Source: Streptococcus parasanguinis
GTDB lineage: Bacteria > Bacillota > Bacilli > Lactobacillales > Streptococcaceae
Length of the DNA: 64,000 nt
NCBI RefSeq assembly: GCF_001073155.1
Contig: NZ_JVEE01000035.1
Coordinates: 28,012 to 92,011, forward strand
Direction: 5' to 3'
Translations under genes and position numbers: made by a program
Notes under the pieces: generated by a model
The model's database searches: none
Told to the model about the DNA's origin: nothing
What the model saw: only the letters and a program-made list of their open reading frames with translations
In this document: positions 50,781 to 59,724 of the stretch, one piece after another
How positions within the stretch are numbered: position 1 is the first letter of the stretch
Layout of the letters: each line of letters opens with the position of its first letter

Positions 50781-52205
50781 ATGACTAAAGCAAACTTTGG
50801 TGTTGTTGGTATGGCCGTAATGGGTCGTAACCTTGCCCTTAATATCGAATCTCGTGGCTACACAGTTGCCATTTATAACCGTAGTAAAGAAAAAACAGAA
50901 GATGTAATTGCTTGCCATCCTGATAAAAACTTTGTGCCAAGCTATGATATCGAAAGCTTCGTAAACTCTATCGAAAAACCACGTCGTATCATGCTCATGG
51001 TTCAAGCCGGACCTGGTACAGACGCAACCATCCAAGCCCTTCTTCCACACTTGGACAAAGGTGATATCTTGATCGACGGAGGAAACACTTTCTATAAAGA
51101 TACCATCCGTCGTAATGAAGAATTGGCGAACTCAGGAATCAACTTTATTGGTACTGGTGTATCTGGTGGGGAAAAAGGTGCCCTTGAAGGTCCTTCAATC
51201 ATGCCTGGTGGGCAAAAAGAAGCGTATGACTTGGTAGCAGACGTTCTTGAAGAAATCTCTGCAAAAGCGCCTGAAGATGGAAAACCATGTGTGACTTACA
51301 TCGGTCCTGATGGAGCTGGTCACTACGTGAAAATGGTCCACAACGGTATCGAGTACGGGGATATGCAATTGATCGCAGAAAGCTATGACCTCATGCAACA
51401 CTTGCTTGGTCTTTCTGCAGAAGACATGGCTGAAATCTTCACTGAATGGAACAAGGGTGAATTGGACAGCTACTTGATCGAAATCACTGCTGATATCTTG
51501 AAACGCAAAGACGACGAAGGTCAAGATGGACCAATCGTAGACTACATCTTGGACGCTGCAGGAAACAAAGGAACTGGTAAATGGACTAGCCAATCAGCGC
51601 TTGACCTTGGTGTGCCGTTGTCACTCATCACTGAGTCAGTATTTGCCCGTTACATCTCTGCCTACAAAGAAGAACGTGTACATGCTAGCAAGGTTCTTCC
51701 AAAACCAGCTGCATTCAAATTTGAAGGAGACAAGGCTGAGTTGATCGAAAAGATTCGTCAAGCCCTTTACTTCTCAAAAATCATCTCTTACGCACAAGGT
51801 TTTGCGCAATTGCGTGTTGCTTCTAAAGAAAACAACTGGAACTTGCCATTTGCAGACATCGCATCTATCTGGCGCGATGGATGTATCATCCGTTCTCGTT
51901 TCTTGCAAAAGATCACAGATGCTTACAACCGCGATGCAGATCTTGCTAACCTTCTATTGGATGAGTACTTCTTAGATGTTACTGCTAAGTACCAACAATC
52001 AGTTCGGGATATCGTAGCTCTTGCTGTTCAAGCTGGTGTGCCTGTACCAACCTTCTCAGCAGCCATCACTTACTTCGATAGCTACCGTTCAGCGGATCTT
52101 CCAGCAAACTTGATCCAAGCACAACGTGACTACTTTGGTGCTCACACTTACCAACGTAAAGACAAAGAAGGTACCTTCCACTATTCTTGGTACGACGAAA
52201 AATAA
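50781..52205 (+). CDS. gnd: 6-Phosphogluconate dehydrogenase, decarboxylating
   Basis: Oxidises 6-phosphogluconate to ribulose 5-phosphate and CO2, giving NADPH in the pentose phosphate pathway. The 474-residue protein has the NADP fold [15 protein letters not shown] with following [29 protein letters not shown] (substrate), and the catalytic [16 protein letters not shown] Lys. The ATG at 50781 follows GAGGAG; an in-frame upstream extension lies in the promoter. Nine bases separate its stop from ritR. Confidence 0.96.
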   Translation: MTKANFGVVGMAVMGRNLALNIESRGYTVAIYNRSKEKTEDVIACHPDKNFVPSYDIESFVNSIEKPRRIMLMVQAGPGTDATIQALLPHLDKGDILIDGGNTFYKDTIRRNEELANSGINFIGTGVSGGEKGALEGPSIMPGGQKEAYDLVADVLEEISAKAPEDGKPCVTYIGPDGAGHYVKMVHNGIEYGDMQLIAESYDLMQHLLGLSAEDMAEIFTEWNKGELDSYLIEITADILKRKDDEGQDGPIVDYILDAAGNKGTGKWTSQSALDLGVPLSLITESVFARYISAYKEERVHASKVLPKPAAFKFEGDKAELIEKIRQALYFSKIISYAQGFAQLRVASKENNWNLPFADIASIWRDGCIIRSRFLQKITDAYNRDADLANLLLDEYFLDVTAKYQQSVRDIVALAVQAGVPVPTFSAAITYFDSYRSADLPANLIQAQRDYFGAHTYQRKDKEGTFHYSWYDEK

Positions 52206-52214
52206 TCTTGCTCT

Positions 52215-52913
52215 ATGGTCAAACGAGTTCTACTAGTAGAAAATGAGAAGCAAATCGCTCGCTTCATTGATTTGGAACTTCAAAAAGAGGGGTATCAAGT
52301 TGATGTGGTCGAGGATGGAAAAGCGGGTCTGGCCTTAATTGCTGCGACTAAATATGATCTGATCTTGTTTAATTACGATTTGTCAGATATGTCTGGTGAA
52401 ACATTCGCAGAGGAAATCAGTCGGATTCGCCCAGCTTCTGTTTTGATTGTTTTGGATAGCCGCGAAAAAATTGCTGAGCACAAAGAGAGTATTCAGCGCT
52501 TTGCCGTTTCCTATATGGTTAAACCCTTTATTATCAGCGATTTGGTAGATAAGATCACAGCCATTTTTAGAGGACGTGATTATATTGACCAACATTGTAG
52601 CCAGATGAAAATCCCAACATCATACCGCAATTTGCGCATTGATGTGGAACACCATACCGTCTATCGTGGGAAAGACATGATTAGTTTAACCCGCAGAGAG
52701 TATGATCTCTTAGCGACTCTGATGGGAAGCAAAGGGGTGGTGACACGAGATCAGTTGTTGGAAAGTGTCTGGAAGTACGAGAGTACAGGTGAGACTAATA
52801 TTGTGGACGTCTATATCCGTTATCTCCGTGGGAAAATTGATCTACCCGGTCAAAAAAGCTATATTAAGACCGTTCGTGGGATTGGCTATGCCATGCAAGA
52901 CACATTAGAATAA
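52215..52913 (+). CDS. ritR: Orphan response regulator RitR
   Basis: A 232-residue OmpR/PhoB-type regulator that represses iron uptake and oxidative-stress-related genes. Receiver domain 1-120, winged-helix DNA-binding domain 130-232 (SLTRREYDLLATLMGSKGVV, YIKTVRGIGYAM). The phospho-acceptor Asp is replaced by Asn53 (LILFNYDLSD), and the linker helix carries Cys128 (YIDQHCSQM). Exactly these features mark pneumococcal RitR, where Cys128 oxidation drives dimerisation. There is no histidine kinase gene. Same order gnd-ritR as in pneumococcus. Confidence 0.93.
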   Translation: MVKRVLLVENEKQIARFIDLELQKEGYQVDVVEDGKAGLALIAATKYDLILFNYDLSDMSGETFAEEISRIRPASVLIVLDSREKIAEHKESIQRFAVSYMVKPFIISDLVDKITAIFRGRDYIDQHCSQMKIPTSYRNLRIDVEHHTVYRGKDMISLTRREYDLLATLMGSKGVVTRDQLLESVWKYESTGETNIVDVYIRYLRGKIDLPGQKSYIKTVRGIGYAMQDTLE

Positions 52914-52947
52914 AATATTCGAACCCTTAGAGGGTTCGAATATTTTT
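52913..52947 (+). terminator. Terminator of gnd-ritR
   Basis: AAATATTCGAACCC / GGGTTCGAATATTT, long near-perfect stem with a T-run. Confidence 0.92.
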
Positions 52948-53054
52948 ATGACTCAAGGGAAACGTTTGCGTTTGGAAAGGATGGGTTTTAAAAAGGATTT
53001 GGCTAAAAAAAGATAAAAAAAGATAAAATTTAGAGAAAAAAATGAATGTAAGGC

Positions 53055-53082
53055 TTTACAAATTTTTAAAATGTGGTATACT
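53055..53082 (+). promoter_or_regulatory. Promoter of glucose PTS gene
   Basis: TTTACA (53055-53060), 16-bp spacer, TATACT (53077-53082) with upstream TGG (extended -10). Confidence 0.7.
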
Positions 53083-53095
53083 AGAAACAAATTAA

Positions 53096-53110
53096 GCGCA
53101 AACGTTTTCT
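53096..53110. promoter_or_regulatory. Probable cre site at ptsG
   Basis: GCGCAAACGTTTTCT holds the cre core AARCGNWWWC but lacks the outer bases. It lies just past the transcription start, where CcpA would act as a roadblock. Confidence 0.5.
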
Positions 53111-53146
53111 TAAAAACAAAAGCCTTAAACAATATAAGGAGGTTGA

Positions 53147-55342
53147 ATGATGAATAAAGGATCATTCAAAAGTTTATTTAGCTTTGAATTCTGGCAGAAG
53201 TTTGGTAAGGCCTTGATGGTCGTTATCGCTGTCATGCCAGCTGCTGGGTTGATGATTTCAATCGGGAAATCAATCCCTATGATCAACCCGAATTTATCTC
53301 CACTTGTTATTACAGGTGGGATTCTCGAACAAATCGGTTGGGGGGTTATCGGTAACCTTCACATCCTCTTTGCACTCGCTATCGGTGGTAGCTGGGCCAA
53401 AGAGCGTGCTGGGGGTGCCTTTGCGGCTGGTCTCTCTTTCATCTTGATTAACCGTATTACCGGTGCAGTTTTTGGAGTTACATCTGCAATGTTGGCTGAT
53501 AAGGATGCTACCGTTCATACGATCTTAGGTGGATCAATTAAAGTTGCAGACTACTTCATTAGTGTCCTTGAAGCACCGGCACTTAATATGGGGGTGTTTG
53601 TAGGGATTATCTCAGGTTTTGTTGGAGCAACTGCTTTCAATAAATACTATAACTACCGTAAACTCCCAGAAGCCCTTTCTTTCTTTAACGGGAAGCGCTT
53701 TGTCCCATTCGTTGTTATCGTTCGTTCAGCTCTTACAGCCTTGGTTTTGGCAGCCTTGTGGCCAGTGGTTCAATCAGGAATTAATGGATTCGGTGTCTGG
53801 ATCGCCAACTCACAATCAACAGCTCCAGTATTGGCACCATTCTTGTTTGGTACCTTGGAACGTCTTCTCTTGCCGTTTGGTCTTCACCACATGTTGACCA
53901 TTCCAATCAACTATACTCAATTGGGTGGTAGCTACCAAGTTCTTACAGGTGCTGCCAAAGGAACAACTGTATTTGGACAAGATCCACTTTGGTTGGCTTG
54001 GGTAACAGACCTTGTTAACTTGAAGAAGGCAGATCCTAGCCAATACCAACACTTGCTTCATGCGTACACACCAGCTCGTTTCAAAGTTGGTCAAATGATT
54101 GGATCATTTGGTATCTTGATGGGGGTTGTAGTTGCTATCTATCGCAATGTTGACCCAGATAAGAAAGAAAAATACAAAGGGATGCTTTTTGCAACTGCCC
54201 TTGCTACATTCTTGACAGGTGTTACTGAACCAATTGAATACATGTTCATGTTCATTGCAACACCTTTATACCTAATCTATGCCTTTGTTCAAGGAGCTGC
54301 CTTTGCAATGGCTGACTTGGTTCACCTTCGTGTCCACTCATTCGGTTCAATCGAGTTCTTGACACGTACCCCAATGGCCATCAACGCTGGTTTGGCTTTA
54401 GATATCTTTAACTTTGTATGGGTAACAGTCCTCTTTGCCTTTATCATGTACTTCATTGCTAACTTCATGATTAAGAAATTCAATTATGCAACTCCAGGAC
54501 GTAACGGTAACTATGAACAAAATGATGACGCCCCTGCAGGAGATGGTGCAGCAGCAGGTGCTGCTACAAGCTCAGCAAGCTCACAAGTCATTAACATCAT
54601 CAACCTTCTTGGTGGACGTGCCAATATCGTAGACGTTGACGCATGTATGACTCGTCTTCGTGTAACCGTTAAGGACGCTGAAAAAGTCGGAACAGAAGAA
54701 CAATGGAAAGCTGAAGGCGCTATGGGTCTTGTCATGAAAGGACAAGGTGTCCAAGCAATCTACGGACCTAAAGCTGACGTATTGAAATCTGATATCCAAG
54801 ACGTTCTTGATTCGGGTGAAGTTATTCCTGAAACACTTCCTAGCCAAATGACAGCAGTTCAAAAAGCTGAAGCAACCTTTAAAGGGGTAACTGATGAAGT
54901 GCATTCCGTTGCAGATGGTGAAGTGATCAACATCGAAGATGTGAAAGATCCTGTATTCTCACAAAAAATGATGGGTGACGGATTTGCGGTTGAGCCTGAA
55001 AATGGCCACATCGTTTCACCAGTTGCTGGTAAAGTTACTAGCGTCTTCCCAACCAAACATGCCCTTGGTTTGGTAACAGATAATGGTTTGGAAGTCTTGG
55101 TTCACATCGGTCTAGATACTGTTAGTCTTGAAGGAAAACCATTTGAGGTTAAAGTTTCTGAAGGTCAAACAGTGGCTGCTGGAGACCTCTTGGTAGAAGC
55201 AGACCTTGATGCGATCCGTGCAGCTGGTCGTGAAACTTCAACAATTGTTGTCTTCACAAATGCAGATGCGATTAAATCCGTTAAGGTCGAACATACTGGT
55301 AAATTGGCAGCAAATGCGCCAGTTGCAACAGTAGAATTATAA
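53147..55342 (+). CDS. ptsG: PTS glucose-type transporter, EIICBA
   Basis: A 731-residue sugar phosphotransferase permease that imports and phosphorylates glucose (and probably related sugars). Domain order is EIIC (1 to ~440, about ten helices; GLHHMLTIPINYTQLGG, GVTEPIEYMFMFIATPLY), an Ala/Gly linker (~465-480), EIIB (~482-560) with phospho-Cys500 in VDVDACMTRLRV, and EIIA (~595-731) with phospho-His653 in EVLVHIGLDTVSLEGKPF. AAGGAGG serves either of two adjacent ATGs (53147, 53150). Sugar specificity is inferred from the glucose/glucosamine family. A cre site suggests catabolite control. Confidence 0.93.
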   Translation: MMNKGSFKSLFSFEFWQKFGKALMVVIAVMPAAGLMISIGKSIPMINPNLSPLVITGGILEQIGWGVIGNLHILFALAIGGSWAKERAGGAFAAGLSFILINRITGAVFGVTSAMLADKDATVHTILGGSIKVADYFISVLEAPALNMGVFVGIISGFVGATAFNKYYNYRKLPEALSFFNGKRFVPFVVIVRSALTALVLAALWPVVQSGINGFGVWIANSQSTAPVLAPFLFGTLERLLLPFGLHHMLTIPINYTQLGGSYQVLTGAAKGTTVFGQDPLWLAWVTDLVNLKKADPSQYQHLLHAYTPARFKVGQMIGSFGILMGVVVAIYRNVDPDKKEKYKGMLFATALATFLTGVTEPIEYMFMFIATPLYLIYAFVQGAAFAMADLVHLRVHSFGSIEFLTRTPMAINAGLALDIFNFVWVTVLFAFIMYFIANFMIKKFNYATPGRNGNYEQNDDAPAGDGAAAGAATSSASSQVINIINLLGGRANIVDVDACMTRLRVTVKDAEKVGTEEQWKAEGAMGLVMKGQGVQAIYGPKADVLKSDIQDVLDSGEVIPETLPSQMTAVQKAEATFKGVTDEVHSVADGEVINIEDVKDPVFSQKMMGDGFAVEPENGHIVSPVAGKVTSVFPTKHALGLVTDNGLEVLVHIGLDTVSLEGKPFEVKVSEGQTVAAGDLLVEADLDAIRAAGRETSTIVVFTNADAIKSVKVEHTGKLAANAPVATVEL

Positions 55343-55348
55343 GAGACG

Positions 55349-55399
55349 TCGGCAAAGAAAATGAGGTTGGGGCAGTGCACCCGGCCTCTTGCCGTTTCT
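55349..55399 (+). terminator. Terminator of ptsG
   Basis: CGGCAA...GAGG pairs with CCTC...TTGCCG around a GC-rich loop; followed by TTTCTT. Confidence 0.6.
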
Positions 55400-55427
55400 T
55401 GATTTGGAGAGAAGGAGAAATCAGGGG

Positions 55428-56240
55428 ATGAAATTTTTAACATTAAATTCCCATAGTTGGATGGAAGAGAATGCTCAGCAAAAATTTGAAACCCTCAAGG
55501 AACAAATTTTAGAAGCGCAATATGATGTGATCTGTTTCCAAGAGGTCAATCAAGAAATGGCCTCAGAAACAGTCGAAACAGATGAGTATTATCAAGCTTT
55601 GCCATCATCTGTAGCGATTCACAAGGATCACTTTGTTCGCGTATTGGTAGAAGAGTTAGCTGCTCATGGACTCCACTATTATTGGACTTGGGCCTACAAC
55701 CATATTGGCTATGATCACCTCAATGAGGGTGTGGCCGTTCTTTCGCGTCAACCCTTGAAGGCGGATGAGATTTTGGTATCCAATATGGATGATCCAACGG
55801 ACTACCATACTCGTCGAGTAGCCGTTGCCCATACAAGTGTAGATGGCAAAGAGATTGCTGTTGCCAGCGTCCATCTTTCTTGGTGGGACAAAGGTTTCCA
55901 ATTTGAGTGGCCACGCATTGAGAACTACTTCAGCCAAGTAGGCAAACCTTTTATTCTAGCTGGTGATTTCAATAATCCTGCTGGTCAAGAAGGGTATGAA
56001 ACGATTCTATCCAGTTCGCTAAAACTTCAAGATAGTTTTATCGAAGCCAAAGAAACAAAGGGGACTTATACTGTAGGTCCTGGAATCGATGGCTGGACGG
56101 ATAATCAAGTTCCATTGCGAATCGATTACGTCTTTGCAAGTCCAGAATGGGACATCCAGCGTCTACATGTCATTTTTGATGATCAAAACAAACCCCATGT
56201 CAGTGATCACTATGGCTTAGAAGCTGAATTATCACTTTAA
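55428..56240 (+). CDS. Endonuclease/exonuclease/phosphatase (EEP) family hydrolase
   Basis: A 270-residue protein of the EEP superfamily (exonuclease III, sphingomyelinase, DNase I fold). Catalytic elements in order: LTLNSHSW (Asn), ICFQEVNQE (Glu), SVHLSWWDKG (His), LAGDFNNPAG (Asp and Asn) and VSDHYGLEAEL (Asp-His). No signal peptide is seen, so it is cytoplasmic. Substrate unknown; nucleic acid or phosphodiester. The ATG at 55428 is preceded by GAAGGAG and AGGGG; upstream in-frame starts are non-ATG and lie in the ptsG terminator. Confidence 0.82.
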   Translation: MKFLTLNSHSWMEENAQQKFETLKEQILEAQYDVICFQEVNQEMASETVETDEYYQALPSSVAIHKDHFVRVLVEELAAHGLHYYWTWAYNHIGYDHLNEGVAVLSRQPLKADEILVSNMDDPTDYHTRRVAVAHTSVDGKEIAVASVHLSWWDKGFQFEWPRIENYFSQVGKPFILAGDFNNPAGQEGYETILSSSLKLQDSFIEAKETKGTYTVGPGIDGWTDNQVPLRIDYVFASPEWDIQRLHVIFDDQNKPHVSDHYGLEAELSL

Positions 56241-56248
56241 TATAAATG

Positions 56249-56299
56249 GAGAGTCGAAAGGAAAACGATTTTATTCAATCGTCCTTCGACTCTTTTTTA
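56249..56299 (+). terminator. Terminator of EEP hydrolase gene
   Basis: GAGTCGAAAGG / CCTTCGACTC with an inner CGAT/ATCG helix, then TTTTTT. Confidence 0.85.
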
Positions 56300-56364
56300 T
56301 GGATCAATGAGGAGCAAGCATAGGGGATTCTCCTGTTCTTCTGCTTTCTTTACGATTCAATTTA

Positions 56365-56373
56365 TGGTAAAAT
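56365..56373 (+). promoter_or_regulatory. Extended -10 promoter of the nrdR operon
   Basis: TGG-TAAAAT (56365-56373), 32 bp before the ATG. Confidence 0.5.
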
Positions 56374-56404
56374 GAAGTGTTAAAACAGTTTAAGGAGGTA
56401 GCAA

Positions 56405-56878
56405 ATGCGTTGTCCAAAATGTGGTGGAAGTAAGTCTAGTGTGGTGGATAGTCGACAAGCTGAAGATGGGAACACCATCCGTCGTCGCAGGGAATGCGAA
56501 GAATGCCATTATCGCTTTACTACCTACGAACGAGTGGAAGAGCGGACTCTAGTGGTCGTCAAAAAGGATGGGACACGCGAGCAATTTTCTCGTGATAAAA
56601 TCTTTAATGGTATTATCCGCTCAGCTCAAAAACGGCCTGTTTCTAGTGACGAAATCGAAGAAATTGTAAACCGGATTGAACAAAAGGTTCGCAGCCAAAG
56701 TGATAATGAAATCAACAGTGAGTATATTGGTTCGTTGGTCATGGATGAGTTAGCAGATCTAGATGAGATCACCTATGTCCGTTTTGCTAGTGTTTACCGG
56801 AGTTTCAAGGATGTCGGTGAGTTAGAGACCCTCTTGAAACAAATTACGAAGGGAACCAAGAAGAAAAAGGAAAAATAG
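56405..56878 (+). CDS. nrdR: Ribonucleotide reductase repressor NrdR
   Basis: A 157-residue zinc-finger/ATP-cone repressor of ribonucleotide reductase genes. The N-terminal zinc ribbon [17 protein letters not shown]...[16 protein letters not shown] has the four cysteines, and residues ~48-140 are the ATP-cone that senses ATP/dATP. AAGGAGG precedes the ATG. It begins an operon with dnaB, dnaI, a nitroreductase and probably der; the stop is contiguous with the dnaB start. Confidence 0.96.
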   Translation: MRCPKCGGSKSSVVDSRQAEDGNTIRRRRECEECHYRFTTYERVEERTLVVVKKDGTREQFSRDKIFNGIIRSAQKRPVSSDEIEEIVNRIEQKVRSQSDNEINSEYIGSLVMDELADLDEITYVRFASVYRSFKDVGELETLLKQITKGTKKKKEK

Positions 56879-58057
56879 ATGAAGCCCAATACGCCTTTCG
56901 CATTTTTAAAAAATAATCTTCTTCCACCGGCAGGGGCTGCATTGGAGCAGTATTACCTGCCTATTTTGGAGGTGGAAACGGTAACGGTTTATCGTTATCT
57001 GCTGGCCTCTTATGATCAGGGTGAAAAACAATATTTACTGGCTCAAATCCTCAATCATTTGAATATAGGATTTTCACAATTGCTACTAGCCTTTGATCGT
57101 TTAATTGCTATGGGTTTGCTCGATCTCTATGAGGAAGAAGTTGGGATCACCATTCAGTTACATGCTCCTCTTGAGGCAGAACAATTTTTTTCGAATGCTG
57201 TTTTCAAACGCTTGCTTGAAAAGAAAATTGGGGAAAAGGCCGTGGAGGATCTGCTCCCAGCACGCTCTTTAGGGACTAGACGGCAAGTTTCCTTCTCGCA
57301 AGTCTTTGGACTAGATGCTGGGGAGGCGACCGTTCTTCCAAGTAAGAAACAGCAGTTTGATATGGAGATGTTTAAACGGATGATGGGGCGTGATGGACTT
57401 CGTTTTGCGGATGAAGGAGAAGCAACTCTTGCCCTCTTTGCCATCGCAGAAGAGCAGCAATGGACCTGGTATGAAACTTATCTCCTGGCGAAAGAAACAG
57501 CTGTAGACCGTACCGTCTCTCCAAAGAGAATGAAACAAAAATTAGCTCAGGCTAGCCAAGAGCAACCCCGCATGTCCTATAGCCGTCAGGAAGAAACTAT
57601 TCTGAGGGAAGCTAAGGCAAAATCCAGCCTACAATTTCTAGCGGAGATTAAGAAGGCGCGCAATGCGACCATTACGCAGAGCGAACGCAAGACTTTATCC
57701 AAGTTAGCTGATCTAGGCTTATTAGATGAGGTGATCAATATCATCTTATTGTTGACCTTTAATAAGACCCAGTCTGCTAATCTCAATGAAAAGTATGCTT
57801 TGAAGGTGGGAAATGATTTTTCTTATCAAGGGGTCAACAGTGCAGAACTAGCGATTTTAAAAGTTCGAGAACGCCAGGAACAAGCTAAAGCTCAAGGAAA
57901 CAAGGGGACGAGTCCTACATCAGCTAAGGGCAAGAACAGCAATGTTCCCAAGTGGAGCCAACCAAACTATCAAAATCAAACCAGTCAAGCAGAAAAGGTG
58001 GATCTTGCTAAAGAGAAACAACGCCTATTAGAAAAACTGAATCAAGGAGGTGAGTAG
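56879..58057 (+). CDS. dnaB: Replication initiation and membrane attachment protein DnaB
   Basis: The 392-residue Firmicute DnaB (not the helicase), which with DnaD and DnaI loads the replicative helicase. The N-terminal winged-helix region (about 1-150: TPFAFLKNNLLPPAGAALEQ) and a C-terminal DnaB/DnaD-like domain (about 220-310: FLAEIKKARNATITQSERKT, LLDEVINIILLLTFNKTQ) are followed by a low-complexity basic tail (QAKAQGNKGTSPTSAKGKNS). The last bases AAGGAGGTGAGTAG serve dnaI. Confidence 0.92.
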   Translation: MKPNTPFAFLKNNLLPPAGAALEQYYLPILEVETVTVYRYLLASYDQGEKQYLLAQILNHLNIGFSQLLLAFDRLIAMGLLDLYEEEVGITIQLHAPLEAEQFFSNAVFKRLLEKKIGEKAVEDLLPARSLGTRRQVSFSQVFGLDAGEATVLPSKKQQFDMEMFKRMMGRDGLRFADEGEATLALFAIAEEQQWTWYETYLLAKETAVDRTVSPKRMKQKLAQASQEQPRMSYSRQEETILREAKAKSSLQFLAEIKKARNATITQSERKTLSKLADLGLLDEVINIILLLTFNKTQSANLNEKYALKVGNDFSYQGVNSAELAILKVRERQEQAKAQGNKGTSPTSAKGKNSNVPKWSQPNYQNQTSQAEKVDLAKEKQRLLEKLNQGGE

Positions 58058-58957
58058 ATGGAAAGTGTAGGTCAAACCATGTCTCACATGAACCGTGCGC
58101 GTCAATTTAACTATGAGGATTTGGTCGCACAGATCTTGGCAGACCAAGAAGTTGCTGCCTTTATCAAGGACCAGTCTTTGTCTGAACAAGAAATTCGACG
58201 GAGTATTTCAAAATTTAATCAATACATTAGTGAACGCAACCGTTTCTTATTGGGAGATCCGGATTATATTGCCAAAGGTTATAAGCCCATCCTCACCATG
58301 AATGAAGGCTATGCGGATGTCGCTTATGAGGAAACGCCAGAGTTAATCGAAGCCCAAAAACGAGCTGCGATCAACCAACGTCTCAACTTGATCAATCTCC
58401 CTTCAACCTTGAAAGAAGCGAGTCTAGCCAAGGTAGAACTCGATGATAAGGGGCGATTTGAGGCCTTTGAAGAATTAGCTAATTTTGTGGCCAACTATCC
58501 TGAATATCAAAAGGGGATCTACCTCTATGGTGATTTCGGAGTAGGAAAGAGCTACATGATGGCAGCCTTGGCTCATGATTTATCCGAAAAACGCCAGGCC
58601 TCTACTACCCTACTTCATTTTCCAAGTTTTGCGATCGATGTTAAAAATGCCATCAGTTCAGGCTTGGTCAAAGAAACCGTCGATCAGGTGAAAAAAGCCG
58701 AAATTTTAATTCTCGATGATATCGGTGCGGAACAGATGTCAGCCTGGGTGCGAGATGAAATCTTACAAGTGATTTTGCAGCACCGAATGCAGGAAAATCT
58801 CCCAACCTTCTTTACTTCTAACTTTAATTTTGAAGAGTTGGAACGTCATTTTGCAGCTTCGCGTAATGGAGATGAAACCTGGCAGGCCAAACGGGTCATG
58901 GAGCGCGTGAAATTTTTAGCCAAGGAAATCCATTTGGAAGGAGTCAATCGCCGATGA
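58058..58957 (+). CDS. dnaI: Primosomal protein DnaI, helicase loader
   Basis: AAA+ ATPase that loads the replicative helicase onto DNA. The 299-residue protein has an N-terminal zinc-region-like domain (residues 1-~110, but without an obvious cysteine cluster), then the ATPase core: YLYGDFGVGKSYMMAALAHD (Walker A), ILILDDIGAEQMSAWVRDEI (Walker B) and FFTSNFNFEELERHFAASR (sensor 1). It starts at the base after the dnaB stop and overlaps the next gene by four bases. Confidence 0.95.
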   Translation: MESVGQTMSHMNRARQFNYEDLVAQILADQEVAAFIKDQSLSEQEIRRSISKFNQYISERNRFLLGDPDYIAKGYKPILTMNEGYADVAYEETPELIEAQKRAAINQRLNLINLPSTLKEASLAKVELDDKGRFEAFEELANFVANYPEYQKGIYLYGDFGVGKSYMMAALAHDLSEKRQASTTLLHFPSFAIDVKNAISSGLVKETVDQVKKAEILILDDIGAEQMSAWVRDEILQVILQHRMQENLPTFFTSNFNFEELERHFAASRNGDETWQAKRVMERVKFLAKEIHLEGVNRR

Positions 58958-59667
58958 ATGAAACCATCCGTTTAATGAAATCTCATTTTTCTGTTCGCCG
59001 TTTTAAGGAAGAAGCCATCAAAGAAGCTGACCTCAAGGAAATTTTATCAGCTGGGCAGATGGCATCAAGTTGGAAAAATTTTCAGTCTTATTCTGTGATT
59101 GTGGTCAAAAGCAAGGAAAAGAAAGAAGCCCTCTACGACTTGCTTCCTCAAGAAGCGATTCGCCAATCAGCCGTCTTTCTCCTCTTTGTTGGGGATTTAA
59201 ACCGTGCTGGAAAAGCTGTCAAACTTCATGAGCAGGATTTCCATCCTGAAGGGGTGGACAACTTACTGATCACCTCAGTGGATGCGGCTCTAGCAGCTCA
59301 AAATACACTATTGGCAGCTGAAAGTCTCGGCTATGGTGGAGTGATTATCGGCATGTTGCGCTACTGTTCAGAAGAAGTCGCAGAACTCTTCCGTCTGCCA
59401 GACTATACCTATCCGGTTTTTGGGATTGCCCTCGGAGTACCCAACCAGCAACATGCGGTGAAACCACGTTTGCCATTGGAGCAGGTTGCTTTTGAAGAAG
59501 AATACCAAGAACAAGACCTATCAGTTGTGACTGCCTATGACAAGGTTCAGGCAGATTATGCTGGAGCGCGTGCAACCGACAGCTGGAGCGAGCGCCTTGC
59601 AGCTCAATTTGGTCAACCTGAACAAGAAGAGACCAAAAAACTACTAGAAAAACACAAACTATTATGA
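58954..59667 (+). CDS. NADPH-dependent nitroreductase/flavin reductase (NfsA-like)
   Basis: A 237-residue flavin enzyme of the nitroreductase family, long NfsA/Frp type. N-terminal SHFSVRRFKEEAIKEADL (FMN-binding Arg), SAGQMASSWKNFQSYSVIVV, central AAQNTLLAAESLGYGGVIIG, and PVFGIALGVPNQQHAVKPRL are family marks. ATGA overlap with dnaI makes it part of the nrdR-dnaI operon. Substrate likely quinones, flavins or nitro compounds (inference). Confidence 0.88.
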   Translation: MNETIRLMKSHFSVRRFKEEAIKEADLKEILSAGQMASSWKNFQSYSVIVVKSKEKKEALYDLLPQEAIRQSAVFLLFVGDLNRAGKAVKLHEQDFHPEGVDNLLITSVDAALAAQNTLLAAESLGYGGVIIGMLRYCSEEVAELFRLPDYTYPVFGIALGVPNQQHAVKPRLPLEQVAFEEEYQEQDLSVVTAYDKVQADYAGARATDSWSERLAAQFGQPEQEETKKLLEKHKLL

Positions 59668-59673
59668 AATGAA

Positions 59674-59707
59674 GAGAGGCGTTCTTGAACCGAGGTCTCG
59701 CCTTTCA
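59674..59707 (+). terminator. Weak hairpin before der
   Basis: GAGGCG / CGCCTT with a 17-base loop and no clean T-run. Perhaps a partial terminator; read-through into der is expected. Confidence 0.35.
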
Positions 59708-59724
59708 TTAGAAAAGAGGAAATC

